This document shows positions 47,662-57,344 of a stretch of 64,000 nt of DNA, one piece after another (positions within the stretch are counted from its first letter, which is position 1; each line of letters starts with the position of its first letter). Where the stretch lies: the NCBI RefSeq assembly GCF_014898055.3, contig NW_023602073.1, positions 86,594,678 to 86,658,677 of the forward strand, in the 5' to 3' direction. Under the pieces are notes generated by a model. It worked only from the letters and a program-made list of their open reading frames with translations. It was not told the DNA's origin and did no database searches. Position numbers and translations under genes: made by a program. This DNA comes from Talpa occidentalis. Lineage: Eukaryota; Chordata; Mammalia; Eulipotyphla; Talpidae.

Positions 47662-48571
47662 AATCTGTGCTGGAGTCCAGCTCCGACCGGGGCAGGGTCC
47701 TGGCAAGGAGGAGACAGCGTCGCGAAGTGGAGGGATGAGGGGAAGGGGGAGATGAGATAGATGAGGTAGTGAGGAGACACTGACACTTGATCAGGGTGCA
47801 GACATCTCCCGCTGAGGGTCTCAGCGGGTCTTTATTTATACATCAGAAATTGTTATTTGATCATTACATCATGCAATCATGTGATTTTACTTTTACATTG
47901 TTTTAGAAATTATTAATGATCATTAACAGTGCACAGTCCTTTTTTTTAATTTTCCCAATCTATGATTAGCTTGGTAACTTGGTTACATTATTTCCCTAGG
48001 TGATATATGTTATTCAGAAAATAGAAACAGGTGCTATATACAGTGTGACTTATGCTGTCAAGCTAAAAGATTAAACAGGCACTGTAAGATCGAGGACAGC
48101 TTCCTGTTTTCTATATAGAACCAAGGGGTCCCAGTACCATGGGAACAGTGTGTTTCTCTGGGACCATTTCACCTCCCGGGGCGCCTCAGGGCCTTCTCTA
48201 GTGGGGACTTTTACCGGGCTCAGTTCCATCAGTTCTACCAAGCGTGGTTTGTTAAAGAACTCAATGTTACTCATGGTAACTGAATTACAAATTGGAGGAT
48301 GTGGAGAATTATTGGGAATTGTTTCATTATCAATAATGTTGGCAGGTACTTTTCTCAAACTACTGAGGTGTGCATTACTGAAACTGGCATTGATGCCAAC
48401 ACTCATTGTGTTATTCTAAAGCTTATAGAAAATTTCCATGGTTTCAATAACTGCCACAAATAAATGAAAGGAAGTAGCAGGAGCCAGCTGTGGAGTTTTC
48501 TGACTTTTCAGAAATTTCCCCCATGCCCGGATCTTGTCAGACAGCATGAGTAGCATGGCCCGCACCAAATC
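47662..48571 (-). mobile_element. Solo LTR C (~902 bp) inserted in a SINE; carries a U3 reading frame
   Basis: The LTR spans 47666-48567 with 4-bp repeats AATC at 47662-47665 and 48568-48571. On the minus strand it begins TGGTGCGGG and ends CCAGCACA. The TATAAATAAA motif at 47840-47831 serves as TATA and/or polyadenylation signal. A perfect 9-bp hairpin follows immediately (47828-47808), then a C/T-rich end (R-U5). U3 is unusually long and mostly open (see 48071-48556). Long U3 with coding sequence is known from betaretroviruses; the class here is inferred. No gag, pol or env lies beside it. Confidence 0.8.
48071..48556 (-). pseudogene. U3 reading frame of LTR C, 161 codons with one in-frame stop
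   Basis: The frame starts at ATG 48556, 11 bp inside the LTR, and runs to the stop at 48071. One TAG at 48416-48418 (codon 47) interrupts it and reading continues in the same frame. Residues 1-46 include a basic segment (DKIRAWGKFLKSQK) then a moderately hydrophobic one (SFHLFVAVIETM), which could be a signal anchor. The rest is Asn- and Pro-rich with N-x-S/T sites (NAS, NNT) and ends DLTVPV. It also stays open upstream through the LTR start, so it could be the tail or leader of an env-type gene running into the 3' LTR, or a U3 gene placed like sag of mouse mammary tumour virus. I see no certain homology to either. Confidence 0.5.
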
Positions 48572-48700
48572 TAGGCTGTTCTGTGCCCTACTCTGTCTCT
48601 GGTGAATCCTCTCACCTGCCACAACTCTGGTCTGTACCCCAGTTCTTATATGTATAAATAAATAAATCTTTAAAAAAAAGAAAAGAAAAGAAATACTGTT

Positions 48701-49026
48701 TAAAAGCCAAGGGCAAGGGCCTCCCCGGTGGCGCAGTGGTTGAGCGCTGGGTTGCGAAGCTGCCCGCGGCCTCTGCAGCGCCGGTTCGATCCCCTGTTGC
48801 TCCCCGGCCACCAGAGGAGGGTCCCGCATGGCGCGCAGACCTCTCCTGCCGCCCGCTGCTCCCCTCAGCAGTGTACTTCGGTCCTTCTGCCTGCTCTGCT
48901 CCCCGCTCTGGCTCTGGTGAATTCTCTCACCCTCCTGCGCTTCTGACTGTACCCAGTGCTTGTATAAATAAATAAATAAATCTTTAAAAAAATAAAAATA
49001 AAAAAAAAATAAAAGTCAAGGGGCAA
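48701..49026 (+). mobile_element. tRNA-derived SINE, type A (copy 11), young
   Basis: The body is 48717-49009. The duplication is taaaagccaagggcaa before versus taaaagtcaaggggcaa after. CpG-rich head, intact A box (TGGCGCAGTGG) and B box (GGTTCGATCCC), and an (ATAA)n/(A)n tail. It abuts the end of the split SINE upstream. Confidence 0.95.
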
Positions 49027-49350
49027 AACAAGAAAGTCACTGCTGCTATTCAATATCAGATTGGACATCCTAGGAATGGAATCAAATAAGTAAAACCATA
49101 TCAAGTGGTATAAGTATTGGGAAGAGACTACTAGTGATTATAGAGAACATAATTATCTATCTAGAAAACTAAAGATAATCAAATGAAAAACATTGAAACT
49201 AAAAATAGAGTTCAGTAAGATGCCAAGATGAAAAATCAACATAAAAAATCAACAATTTTTTTAATACATTGGTATCACTGGTTTTTAAATGTAAATGGGG
49301 AGGGAGTTGGAGATCACATTCCCAATAGCAACAAAATTCTGAAGTCCTCA

Positions 49351-49642
49351 GGAATAAATTTTTTTTTAAAGATTTATTTATTTATTTATTTGTACAAGCA
49401 CTGGGTACAGTCAGAAGCACGGGAGGGTGAGAGAATTCACCAGAGCCAGAGCGGGGAGCAGAGCAGGCAGAAGGACCGAAGTACACTGCTGAGGCAGGAG
49501 AGGTCTGCGCGCCATGCAGGACCCTCCTCTGGTGGCCGGGGAGCAGCCGGGAATTGAACCAGCGCTGCAGAAGCTGTAGGCAGCTTCGCAACCCAGCGCT
49601 CAATCGCTGCGCCACCGGGGAGGCCCCGGGAATAAAATTAAA
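49351..49642 (-). mobile_element. tRNA-derived SINE, type A (copy 12)
   Basis: The body is about 49361-49628 on the minus strand. Flanking ggaataaatt / ggaataaaatt is the likely duplication. It carries an internal deletion after the acactgctgagg segment relative to copies 4 and 11. Confidence 0.92.
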
Positions 49643-49859
49643 TAAAGCCTCTATGGAAAAAACTACAACTTAACTGAAAAAAAAAAGATAAGGTGGCCTA
49701 AATAAAGAAATTACCTGCATTCATTGATGAAAACTAAATCTTTTTAAAATGAAAATTCTTTTTCAAATTATTATACTGCCATTTCAATGCAATCTATTGA
49801 AAACACAAACACAAGCAACTTTTTTTAGAAATGTCATGAAACAGCTTTTTAAAAATTTA

Positions 49860-49978
49860 TTAGATATATATTTTACATCATTCTTCCTTTTTGTACAATA
49901 AATGCTTTCTCCTCTCAGGTGTAGTCCCCGTAAATTCCCACCACTAATTCACCCATGCACCATCACCATAGTCCCTAA
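49860..49978 (-). mobile_element. Short L1 3' UTR fragment
   Basis: The same block as at 11505-11590 (tatattttacatcattcttc, tttgtacaataaatgc, ctctcaggtgtagtccccg), here extended by a C-rich stretch. Repeats of aagcaacttttt on both sides may be its duplication. Confidence 0.6.
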
Positions 49979-50192
49979 CATAAGCAACTTTTTAAAGAAA
50001 TTCTAAAATGTATAGAGATGATTGAAGGAACAATAGTAACTAAAGTCATTTTTTTTTAAAGAAAGAAAAGTAACTTGTCCTAATAGTTATCAAACATTAT
50101 AAATCTATGATAATTAGAGCTATAAGATATAAATGTTATGAAGAAACAGAATAGAGTCCTGAAACAGATCCACATTAAAATAGGAATTTATG

Positions 50193-50360
50193 ATAGAATG
50201 TAGGCATTAAGGTCACAGTCTCTAAATCCAGACACCTGGGTTTGATTTCTTGTTCCAGTGACTATGTGTCAATGGGAAAGTTATATGATTATTTCTTAGC
50301 CACAGTTTTCTTGTATGTAAAATAGGGAATAAGCATAGACTTAAATACTCTTATTAAAAG
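50193..50360 (+). repeat. MIR
   Basis: The blocks taggcattaaggtcacagtctc, agacacctgggtttgatttc, gtgtcaatgggaaagttat and acagttttcttgtatgtaaaat follow the MIR consensus order on the plus strand. Confidence 0.8.
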
Positions 50361-51450
50361 GACAAATACACATATATATATGTATTTTGTGTGCAATACA
50401 TATACATAAAATAAGAAAAAAGTTTTTCAATCATTGAAAAAAAAGGTATAGTATTTTAAATCAATGAGAAGAACTAAATCTTTGAAAAAATTAAGTTAGC
50501 TCTTTATCTTATACCACTCACAAAAGTACAATGAAGGAAAATATTTTAAATAAGAAATTATTAGTAAAAATGTAGATAGTACATTTAAAATAATGCATGA
50601 AAGGGCAAAAGTCATAAAAGAAAATATAATTAATTTGATGATATCAAAATTTAAAACACCTGAATGACCAAAGCACTTCAAAAGTTAGAAGACCTCTGGT
50701 TCTGTCAGCAACAGACAATGCATTAAACTTCTAAAAGCTAAAAGACATGCAACATAAACAACAAAGGATTAGAATTAACAAATCATTAATGAAAAAAAAA
50801 AGCTGATCTAAATGAAAAATGGGCAAAGGACATAAACCAGTAATTCACAGAAGAAATATAAAAATAGTCAAGATTTATATAAATTGGTACTCGACCTCAC
50901 TTTAATGGAGTCAATACAAATTCAATGAGTATATCCACACACAGCTGGAGGGAATATTAAACCAGTACACTCACTTGTGAGGTTTGCATAATCCATCACA
51001 CCAAAATTCTATTAACATCTACTACAGAAAGATACTAAACTATGTGCACAAGGAGGCAAGTTCAAGGATCTTCATTGCAATGTTATTTGGGACACAAAAA
51101 AAAATTCAGAAGAACCTAAATATTCATAAACAGGAATGGTAAACTAAATAATTGTGCACCTTTTTTATGGAATGACATGCTGCACTTTTCTAAAATGATG
51201 TGGACCTATACATCCTGACACAAAAACCTATCTAAGCTATATTGTTACATGGAATAATGCATATATTATTTATGTTAATATACATACATAGATGGAGAAA
51301 AGACTCAAATCATATACATTGCGCAGTGAATATTGACTATTTTCAGTGAGAGGACTAAGGTTAGGGGGCATTGCAAAGGGAATAAAGAATGGGTGCTTCA
51401 GTTTAATTGGTTAAGTTCTAATTTTTTAATAGGAGCATCTATTCCTAGAA

Positions 51451-51792
51451 AAATTTAAGTTAACTTTAGTGTATAAATTATTTTTAATATATGTCCCAAA
51501 TGTGGAAGATAAGCCATGAAGTTATAAGAAAGTATTCTAAGCAAAGTTGCTTTGAACGAATGAAGTCAGTGAAATGACAGATCTTATAAAATCCAGGCTA
51601 TTTCTCCCTTTATATTTCTTCCTTTCATTGATAGTACTAGAGAATTCAAACAAACTGCATGTCACACCATTATACTTTATCCTCTGATCTTAAAAAATGA
51701 AAGGTCATCTTGAATAGCTTTATTTTTTGTGGCTATGTTTTAGATCCTGTAACACAAGCATTCTTTAATTTCTAATATGACTACTCTGGGAA
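51451..51792. other. Unique AT-rich DNA, no feature recognised
   Basis: No gene or named repeat is seen. Confidence 0.4.
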
Positions 51793-52102
51793 CAAGAGTT
51801 ATTTTCTCTCTTTTTTTGAGATTTATTTTTATTTACTTATGCATATAAGAACTGGGGTGTAGGCCAGAGGTACAGGGGGGTGGTGAGAGGGTTCACCAGA
51901 AGACAGATTGGGGAGCAGAAGAGGCAGATCTACTGAAATATACTGCTGAGGGGAGCAGCCGGCAAGACAGGAGAAGTCAGCTGCACCATATGGGTTAGCT
52001 TCCTGGCTAGGAATCAAACTCACGCTACAGTGACTGGTGATAGCTTGATAGCGCTGAGACTTTCACCCCTGCACCACCAGGGAGGCCCAAGAGTCACTTT
52101 CT
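51793..52102 (-). mobile_element. tRNA-derived SINE, type B (copy 13)
   Basis: The body is about 51812-52087 on the minus strand. The likely duplication is aagagttattttct (left) versus aagagtcactttct (right), with two mismatches. The B-type internal sequence (gatagcttgatagcgctgag) is present. Confidence 0.9.
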
Positions 52103-52187
52103 TAAAACAATTATAACACTTAAATGTGAATTAGCATAACAGTCTTTCTCAAGACGAAGTTCAATATTCAGTGGGAGAAGATGTTAA

Positions 52188-52626
52188 AGCATTGTAAGGA
52201 CAGGAGGGACAACAGTGCAGGTTTTCTGATCCAGCAGACGGGGTTAAGGAGGAGTCCTAGAGAGTCCTCGGTGGCTTTTGCAGGTCTTTTATTTAGATTC
52301 ACCAGGCATATGGCGGGCAGGGGTGCTGGGGGGCCGGGAGGCTGGCAGTCCTCCCAGCCCCCAGCAAATCCTCACTCTATCTAGGCTCTCTGGCGTTCTC
52401 TCCGCTTCTCTCGGCTTCACTGCTCCTTTCTCGGCTTCTACTGGCATCCTCGTGATGCTGACCTTAAAGGCCCAGTCTTAGCCCAGGTGAATCCCATCTT
52501 CCTAGGCCCAAACCCTACTCCAGGTGCCCGCCATCAGACATGCATTCAGGACCGCAGGGTTCTGTCATCCATCCTATTGGTGGGAAGGCAGAAAAGCCTG
52601 ATAGTTTTTCCTTACCCTACAAGCAT
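52188..52626 (-). mobile_element. Solo LTR, family A (429 bp) with perfect 5-bp duplication
   Basis: The LTR runs 52193-52621 (plus strand TGTAAGGACAGG ... TACCCTACA), with agcat at 52188-52192 and 52622-52626. The reversed AATAAA is at about 52291-52296. It shows the least-decayed ends of the three family A copies. Confidence 0.88.
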
Positions 52627-53105
52627 TACTCTTACATTGACTGTTTTATGATAGAACATTATTAAAAGAGAAACTGGATTTGGCTTTCAGAGTGAAATTA
52701 AAACTTTGAAGGCCAAATATACAAACATTTATTTCTTGATAATCACAAATGAACTATAATTAAAAACAGAACCTGACAATTTAGGGAAAATTAACTTCAT
52801 GAAAATGAGGAAAGAGAATGATTCATGAATGTACTAACTTTTCTTTCTCTTTCCCTACTAGACTGCACTGATCTTTAGCTATGACATGTACAAACAAGTG
52901 GGAAAACATTAACTATGGTTAATGCAATGAATGGATTTATTTAAGAAGAAATATATAAAGAACTAAAAGCATCAAATTATCTCCATGACACATATATTGG
53001 TTCACAGAGATATAACATAAAGTACATCATAAATTTTACTTCTTCCAAACCCTGTCCCAAGCCACACAGAGATGGAAAAACACAGCACATTTCCAAAGTC
53101 ATATT
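52627..53105. other. Unique DNA, no feature recognised
   Basis: No gene or named repeat is seen. Confidence 0.4.
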
Positions 53106-53111
53106 TTTACC

Positions 53112-53249
53112 TTTCTTTTCTTTTCTTTTCTTTTCTTTTCTTTTCTCTTTTCTTTTCTTTTCTTTTCTTTTCTTTTCTTTTCTTTTCTTTTCTTTTCTTT
53201 TCTTTTCTTTTCTTTTCTTTTCTTTTCTTTTCTTTTCTTTTCTTTTCTT
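53112..53249. repeat. (TTTTC)n microsatellite, ~138 bp
   Basis: A nearly pure pentanucleotide array with one interruption (tctcttttc near 53145). Purines and pyrimidines are fully separated between strands. Confidence 0.98.
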
Positions 53250-53768
53250 GTTATTTCAATCTTTCTAATTAAGGTCTATACTTTAGGGGGAAGTCATGGG
53301 CACAGCAGACCACAGGCCTCTTCAGTCAGTAGAGGCTAGGTATCAAATCAGGGCTGGCAACTTTCAAACTGACTAAACTTGAGATCATCTGTTGTTTGGG
53401 TTTTTTGGTTTTTTTCCACCTTATAGGAGATCCCTGAGGAAGGATTATATCTGAATTTGCTTTGCCTTCCCCAAAGTGCCCATTTATTATATAACATTTA
53501 GGTTATTAAAAATATGTGTCAAGTAACTGAATAATAGAAACAAAATCCAATCAAAATGACTAATCAGTGGACTATCAAGAAAAGAAACTTTTTTATCAGT
53601 AATGGAAAAATAATAAGTAGAAAATTGATTTTTATAATTAAAATGGGTGCACTGAATTTCATTATATTACACTTAAAGGAAAATAATGGAGCCTACTCTG
53701 AAAGTGAAATACAAATTTGATATTAGTAGAAATTGTATCTGAAATGCTTTCCCTGATTTCATACAAGT
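53250..53768. other. Unique DNA, no feature recognised
   Basis: No gene or named repeat is seen. Confidence 0.4.
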
Positions 53769-53980
53769 TTCTCAGAGAAATTTCTTTATATATTTTTTAC
53801 ATCATTTTTCATTTTTGTACAATGTATGCATTTTTGTCATGGTTATAGTCCCCATACAATTCCCAGCCCCCCTTGTTTTCATCCTACTCCCTCCTTCCCC
53901 CCACTCTCCTATATTGTGTCTCTGGTTTATAAGGGGCCAGGAAAATAACTATAATAAAGTAAAAATTCTCAGAGAAATTT
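53769..53980 (-). mobile_element. Very short L1 3'-end insertion with 15-bp duplication
   Basis: The duplication ttctcagagaaattt is at 53769-53783 and 53966-53980. Between them lies an L1 3' UTR on the minus strand (plus: tagtccccatacaattccc, ctccctccttccccccac, ttgtgtctctggtttata) and an extra terminal segment shared with 11505 and 49860. It lacks an obvious poly(A) tail. Confidence 0.85.
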
Positions 53981-54474
53981 TAATGACAAAGGACTCCAAA
54001 TGTGACGATGACTTAATTTTGGAAAAATCTCAATAAGGACAATGCAAAAGATTCATGGCCTTTTAACTTTCTGTACAGAAGTTGAGCATATAGGAATTGA
54101 AGAGCTGGACAACTGCTGGGCATCTAAAAGCTCTCCTGGTTAGGGCACCATGTTTTCTGCCCTTACAAAGTTACTCAGCATTATGGGGTCACTAAACACT
54201 TCCATTTGCTATTTCTGAAGGTGTTTTATACCCGCTTGCCTTCACGCCTTTCCTTCAGGATAATGAACTCTAATTAGAAAGGTAGAAAATGCTGGAATAG
54301 TTATAGAGAAAAGTAAAAATACAGCCTAAAAACTGAATTTGGCAATGTGCTGTTTCTCACAGTCTTTATGCTTTTATGTCTTACATTATGTGCCCGTGTG
54401 ATGTTGACAATCCAGGCATAGTTTTCTGAATTTACTGTAAGATGAGGTGACTGAAAGGTCATTTTGTAACAGGG
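53981..54474. other. Unique DNA, no feature recognised
   Basis: No gene or named repeat is seen. Confidence 0.4.
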
Positions 54475-55063
54475 TGGTCCCCAGGAAAGGGGGAGGTTCC
54501 AGGTTCCCTGCCCCATACAAATGGAGGGTGGAGCTGAGCAGAAGAGAAGAAGCTGCAGAGGAGACTGAGGAAGGAAGGAAGCAGATGGAGATTCAGAAGG
54601 AGACCTGGAGGAGGCACATGGGGCCAAGACATGTGAAGAAACTACACTTGCCTTTTGGTCGTGGACTGGGTGACACAGATGTGGGTGAGAGACCCGAGGG
54701 GAGGTGACAATGGCATCTTTCATCTTGATTTTGATTTTGCTCTTTTCCTTCTGGGCTTGTCTGATTGTTTCTGACCCTTTTCTGTGGGTCCCCACTCAAA
54801 GATGCTTTAGACTTGTGGCAGGCTTTGGGGCCTTGCTCTGGGCCAGTCCCATTTGGATGGAGTTTTACCGAAGAGGGGATGGGTAACTTTGGGTGCTTGA
54901 TTTAGAAACTAAATTCTTTGTCTTTCCTGTATTGTTTCCTAATTGTATTAAAGTTCCTTCCCATTAAAGTCTCATGTTTTGTGTTGATGTGGCGGATGGC
55001 AGAACCCATTTAGAATAGGCAGTTTTGCAGGGTTTAGGCTGCCCCTCTCCCTGCCCTGTAACA
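54475..55063 (+). mobile_element. Solo LTR, family B (589 bp)
   Basis: It starts TGTAACAGGGTGG and ends CCCTGTAACA, near-inverted termini, and aligns with 4374-4974 throughout. The ATTAAA signal is at about 54963-54968. Flanks attt/attc may be a decayed 4-bp duplication. It ends about 130 bp before the FNTA pseudogene. Confidence 0.78.
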
Positions 55064-55194
55064 ATTCTTCCATGTATAGCATTGGCCAGAGGCCCAAAGG
55101 CTCAAGGCCTAGCCCAAGCCTGCTTGAGATATATTTCTGCAATCACTGTAATTCTATCAACATTGGTTTACATTTAAGATGGCATAATGTGGCC

Positions 55195-56480
55195 TCTGCT
55201 GCCAACCAAGGCAAGATGGATGCCAGTGTGAGGGTCAGGAGGCTGCTGGGGCAGGGAACCGAATCAGTGGGAGCTGCCACTGTGCAAGTCACACCTCTCC
55301 TCCACTTCCCTCATCCCCCAACCCCTTTATTACCTCCTACCAGGAAGGCGAGATGGCTGAGGCTGGAGAAGGGGTGGCATTCCCAACAGGTTTCTAATCT
55401 ACACTCACCCACCTCTGTCCTGCATAGGGACAGAGCAGAGTGGGCTAATACAGATTTAGTGCTGCAGAATGACAGCCCAGATGTAGTGGTCCAAATCATT
55501 TACAGTGAAAAATTTAGAGATGTTTATTATTAACTCTGGAATGTTCTACAGTGTGATGAAAGAAATGAAGGCACTTTTAAACTAACCAGAGGAGCTATCA
55601 GGTTAAATACAGCCAATTACATAGTGAGGCATTTTTGGAGTTTTCTTAAAGTCACTTCAAAAGGATCTATATGAACAAACGAACTACACCACCACAATTA
55701 CTGAGGAAAAGCACCAAAACTATCGAGTTTGGCATCATAGATGAGTATTACTGGAATGGCTAAATGATCCATCTCAGGAGCTTGAATTTATTGCTGGTAT
55801 TCTTAATCAGGGGGCAAAGAATTATCATAAATGACAACATCAACAATGGGTTATTCGGTAATTTAAACTTTGGGATAATGACCTGAAATATGCAGGCCAA
55901 CTTCTCAAAGAGAGTGTGAGAAATAACTGTGTAAAACTAAAGATAGTCCATAATTTCTAACTAGCACTAGCAACAATGATATTGCTGTTTTGAAAAGAGA
56001 AATCCAGTACATTCTGGAAAGGATCAAACCAGTACCACACAAAGTGTATGGAAATATTTGAGAGAGGTTTTGCAAGATCTTGGTTTTTCCAAATATCCCA
56101 ATCTGTTAAATCAATTCTTGATTTACAACCAAGTCAGAGTTCTCCCTATATAATTGCCTTTCTTTGATATCAAGACATGCTAGAAAACCAATGTGACAAG
56201 AAGGATGTTCTTAATAAAGCATTAAAGATATGTGAAATCTTAGCTAAGGAAAGGGGCACCATAAGAAAGGAATGTTTGAGATATATTAGAAGATCCCTTC
56301 AAAGCAAACTCAGCACAGCAAGTGGCCCAACAACAAATGTACAGCAGTAACAGCATCTAGAAGAACTTGTGGAATGCTTTTTTTTAAAGATACTCTAATG
56401 CAAGAGTTGAAACCAAGATTAACCATTTCCTCTGCCTGTGGTGTAGAAAATGCATTACACAGGGTAATTCTTTTTAACAA
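55195..56480 (+). pseudogene. FNTA: Processed pseudogene of FNTA (farnesyltransferase/GGTase-I alpha subunit)
   Basis: The copy is intronless and parallels the whole FNTA coding order. The start-codon region is at about 55216 (ggcaagATGG). A degraded Pro-rich N-terminus is followed by EMAEAGEG (about 55350) and DRAEWAN then [14 protein letters not shown] (to about 55527). Downstream come [31 protein letters not shown]-region text, [21 protein letters not shown] and LNKAL, then SLQSK near 56300 and NVQQ with its stop at 56348-56350. Stops occur after FRDVYY, after VWHHR (CGA to TGA type), and elsewhere, plus frameshifts. The parent encodes the TPR-like alpha subunit of the prenyltransferases that lipidate CAAX proteins. 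This copy is dead. The 3' boundary is approximate and no clear poly(A) was found. Confidence 0.93.
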
Positions 56481-57344
56481 AAGCTAAATGTGACGCTTCC
56501 TTGAGATGTAAATCTCCCAGTGTGTGCCAGTGACAGGGCCACACCTCCTGAGGGAGGAGACATGGAGCTGGGCCTCCCAGGCTGGGCTGCCCTGCTGCCT
56601 CCCACTCCAGCCTTCTGCTGCCCCATGCGCTGAAGGAAGGGAAGACCAGGTGACTTTGAAAGTCCTGTGTGCCATGGTCCTTTTGTTTCAGACAACAGCA
56701 GATAACTGAAAGAGCGCCAATTCCCTTTGCTTGGCAGCTCCAACAGAAAATAACACTCTCAAAAATTTTACCACAAAAGAGTACTAGGATTCCTATTATG
56801 ACTCCCACAATCTCTGGAAATTTTCCACTTCTGAACTTTCTGCTTTTGTTCACTTTCCTGGAGAATCCTGCCCTGGGGGCATCCTCCACATCCTCCACCT
56901 GCCCTCGTACACATGTACACATGCAGAACCAGCCCGCAGTCCTGACCCTCAGCTGTGGTCTAGGGTGTGCCTTCCTCACAGAGGCTGTGCCCTGTCTCTG
57001 CTCAAACCACTCTATAATTACAGAGTGCCCAGCTGACTGGTGAACTGCTTCTTCCTTGCACTTCACTGTTTATTATATAAGTTGTATTTTGATATGATCC
57101 TATAAAATTTCATCCCACTATCAGTTTGGACCAACATACATACAGTTTTGGCATTATGTCCTCCAGAAAATAGCTTATTAAAGGCTGAGTTTAAATGGAA
57201 TATTGCTCATATATCTGACCATGCAAACTAATCCACAGTAACTTAAAAACAATTTCAACTTTTTTTCTTATTCAACGATATTTATTGTTGAAATTTAAAA
57301 TCACACATTTATCTTCCCAAAGAGAAGAGGCCATGATTAATGTC
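56481..57344. other. GC-richer patch with a 203-codon minus-strand frame, unassigned
   Basis: A minus-strand frame 57066-56455 is open for 203 codons, with a hydrophobic stretch (EIVGVIIGILVLFCGKIF) in its middle and many Cys and Trp. I recognise no family. The region directly follows the FNTA 3' end, so it may be more of a retrocopied 3' UTR, a second retrocopy or chance. No coding call is made. Confidence 0.35.

Larger units (their letters stand above)
47492..48702 (+). mobile_element. tRNA-derived SINE, type B (copy 10), split by LTR C
   Basis: The left half is 47506-47665 and the right half 48572-48688, where gctgttctgtgccctactc resumes the SINE and it ends in (AAAG)-rich tail. The SINE duplication agaaatactgttta lies just before 47506 and at 48689-48702. 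Confidence 0.92.
47010..51450 (+). mobile_element. Ancient L1 ORF2 remnant with many later insertions
   Basis: Pieces at 47010-47490, 49027-49350, 49650-49850, 49980-50190 and 50400-51350 follow ORF2 order on the plus strand. Examples are gccagacaaggtttatccc (RT), cagattggacatcctagga, aaaatgggcaaaggacataaac and tggaatgacatgctgc. Inserted into it are two SINEs on the plus strand, one SINE on the minus strand, LTR C, an L1 3' fragment and a MIR. Confidence 0.65.

Noticed and set aside
48728..48975. Repeated short frames reading like MAQWLSAGLRSCPRPLQ or ASAAPVRSPVAPRPPEE at many sites
   Set aside because: They are translations of the tRNA-derived SINE and recur wherever it inserted.
53072..53272. 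66-codon frame rich in Ser, Phe and Leu
   Set aside because: It is the direct translation of the (TTTTC)n microsatellite.
4374..55063. The two family B LTRs as the ends of a single provirus
   Set aside because: They lie 50 kb apart with unrelated DNA between, differ at many sites and have different flanks; each is a separate solo LTR.
55072..55533. 153-codon frame as a new gene
   Set aside because: Its C-terminal part is FNTA sequence, and the frame ends at a pseudogene stop; the start lies near the end of LTR B.
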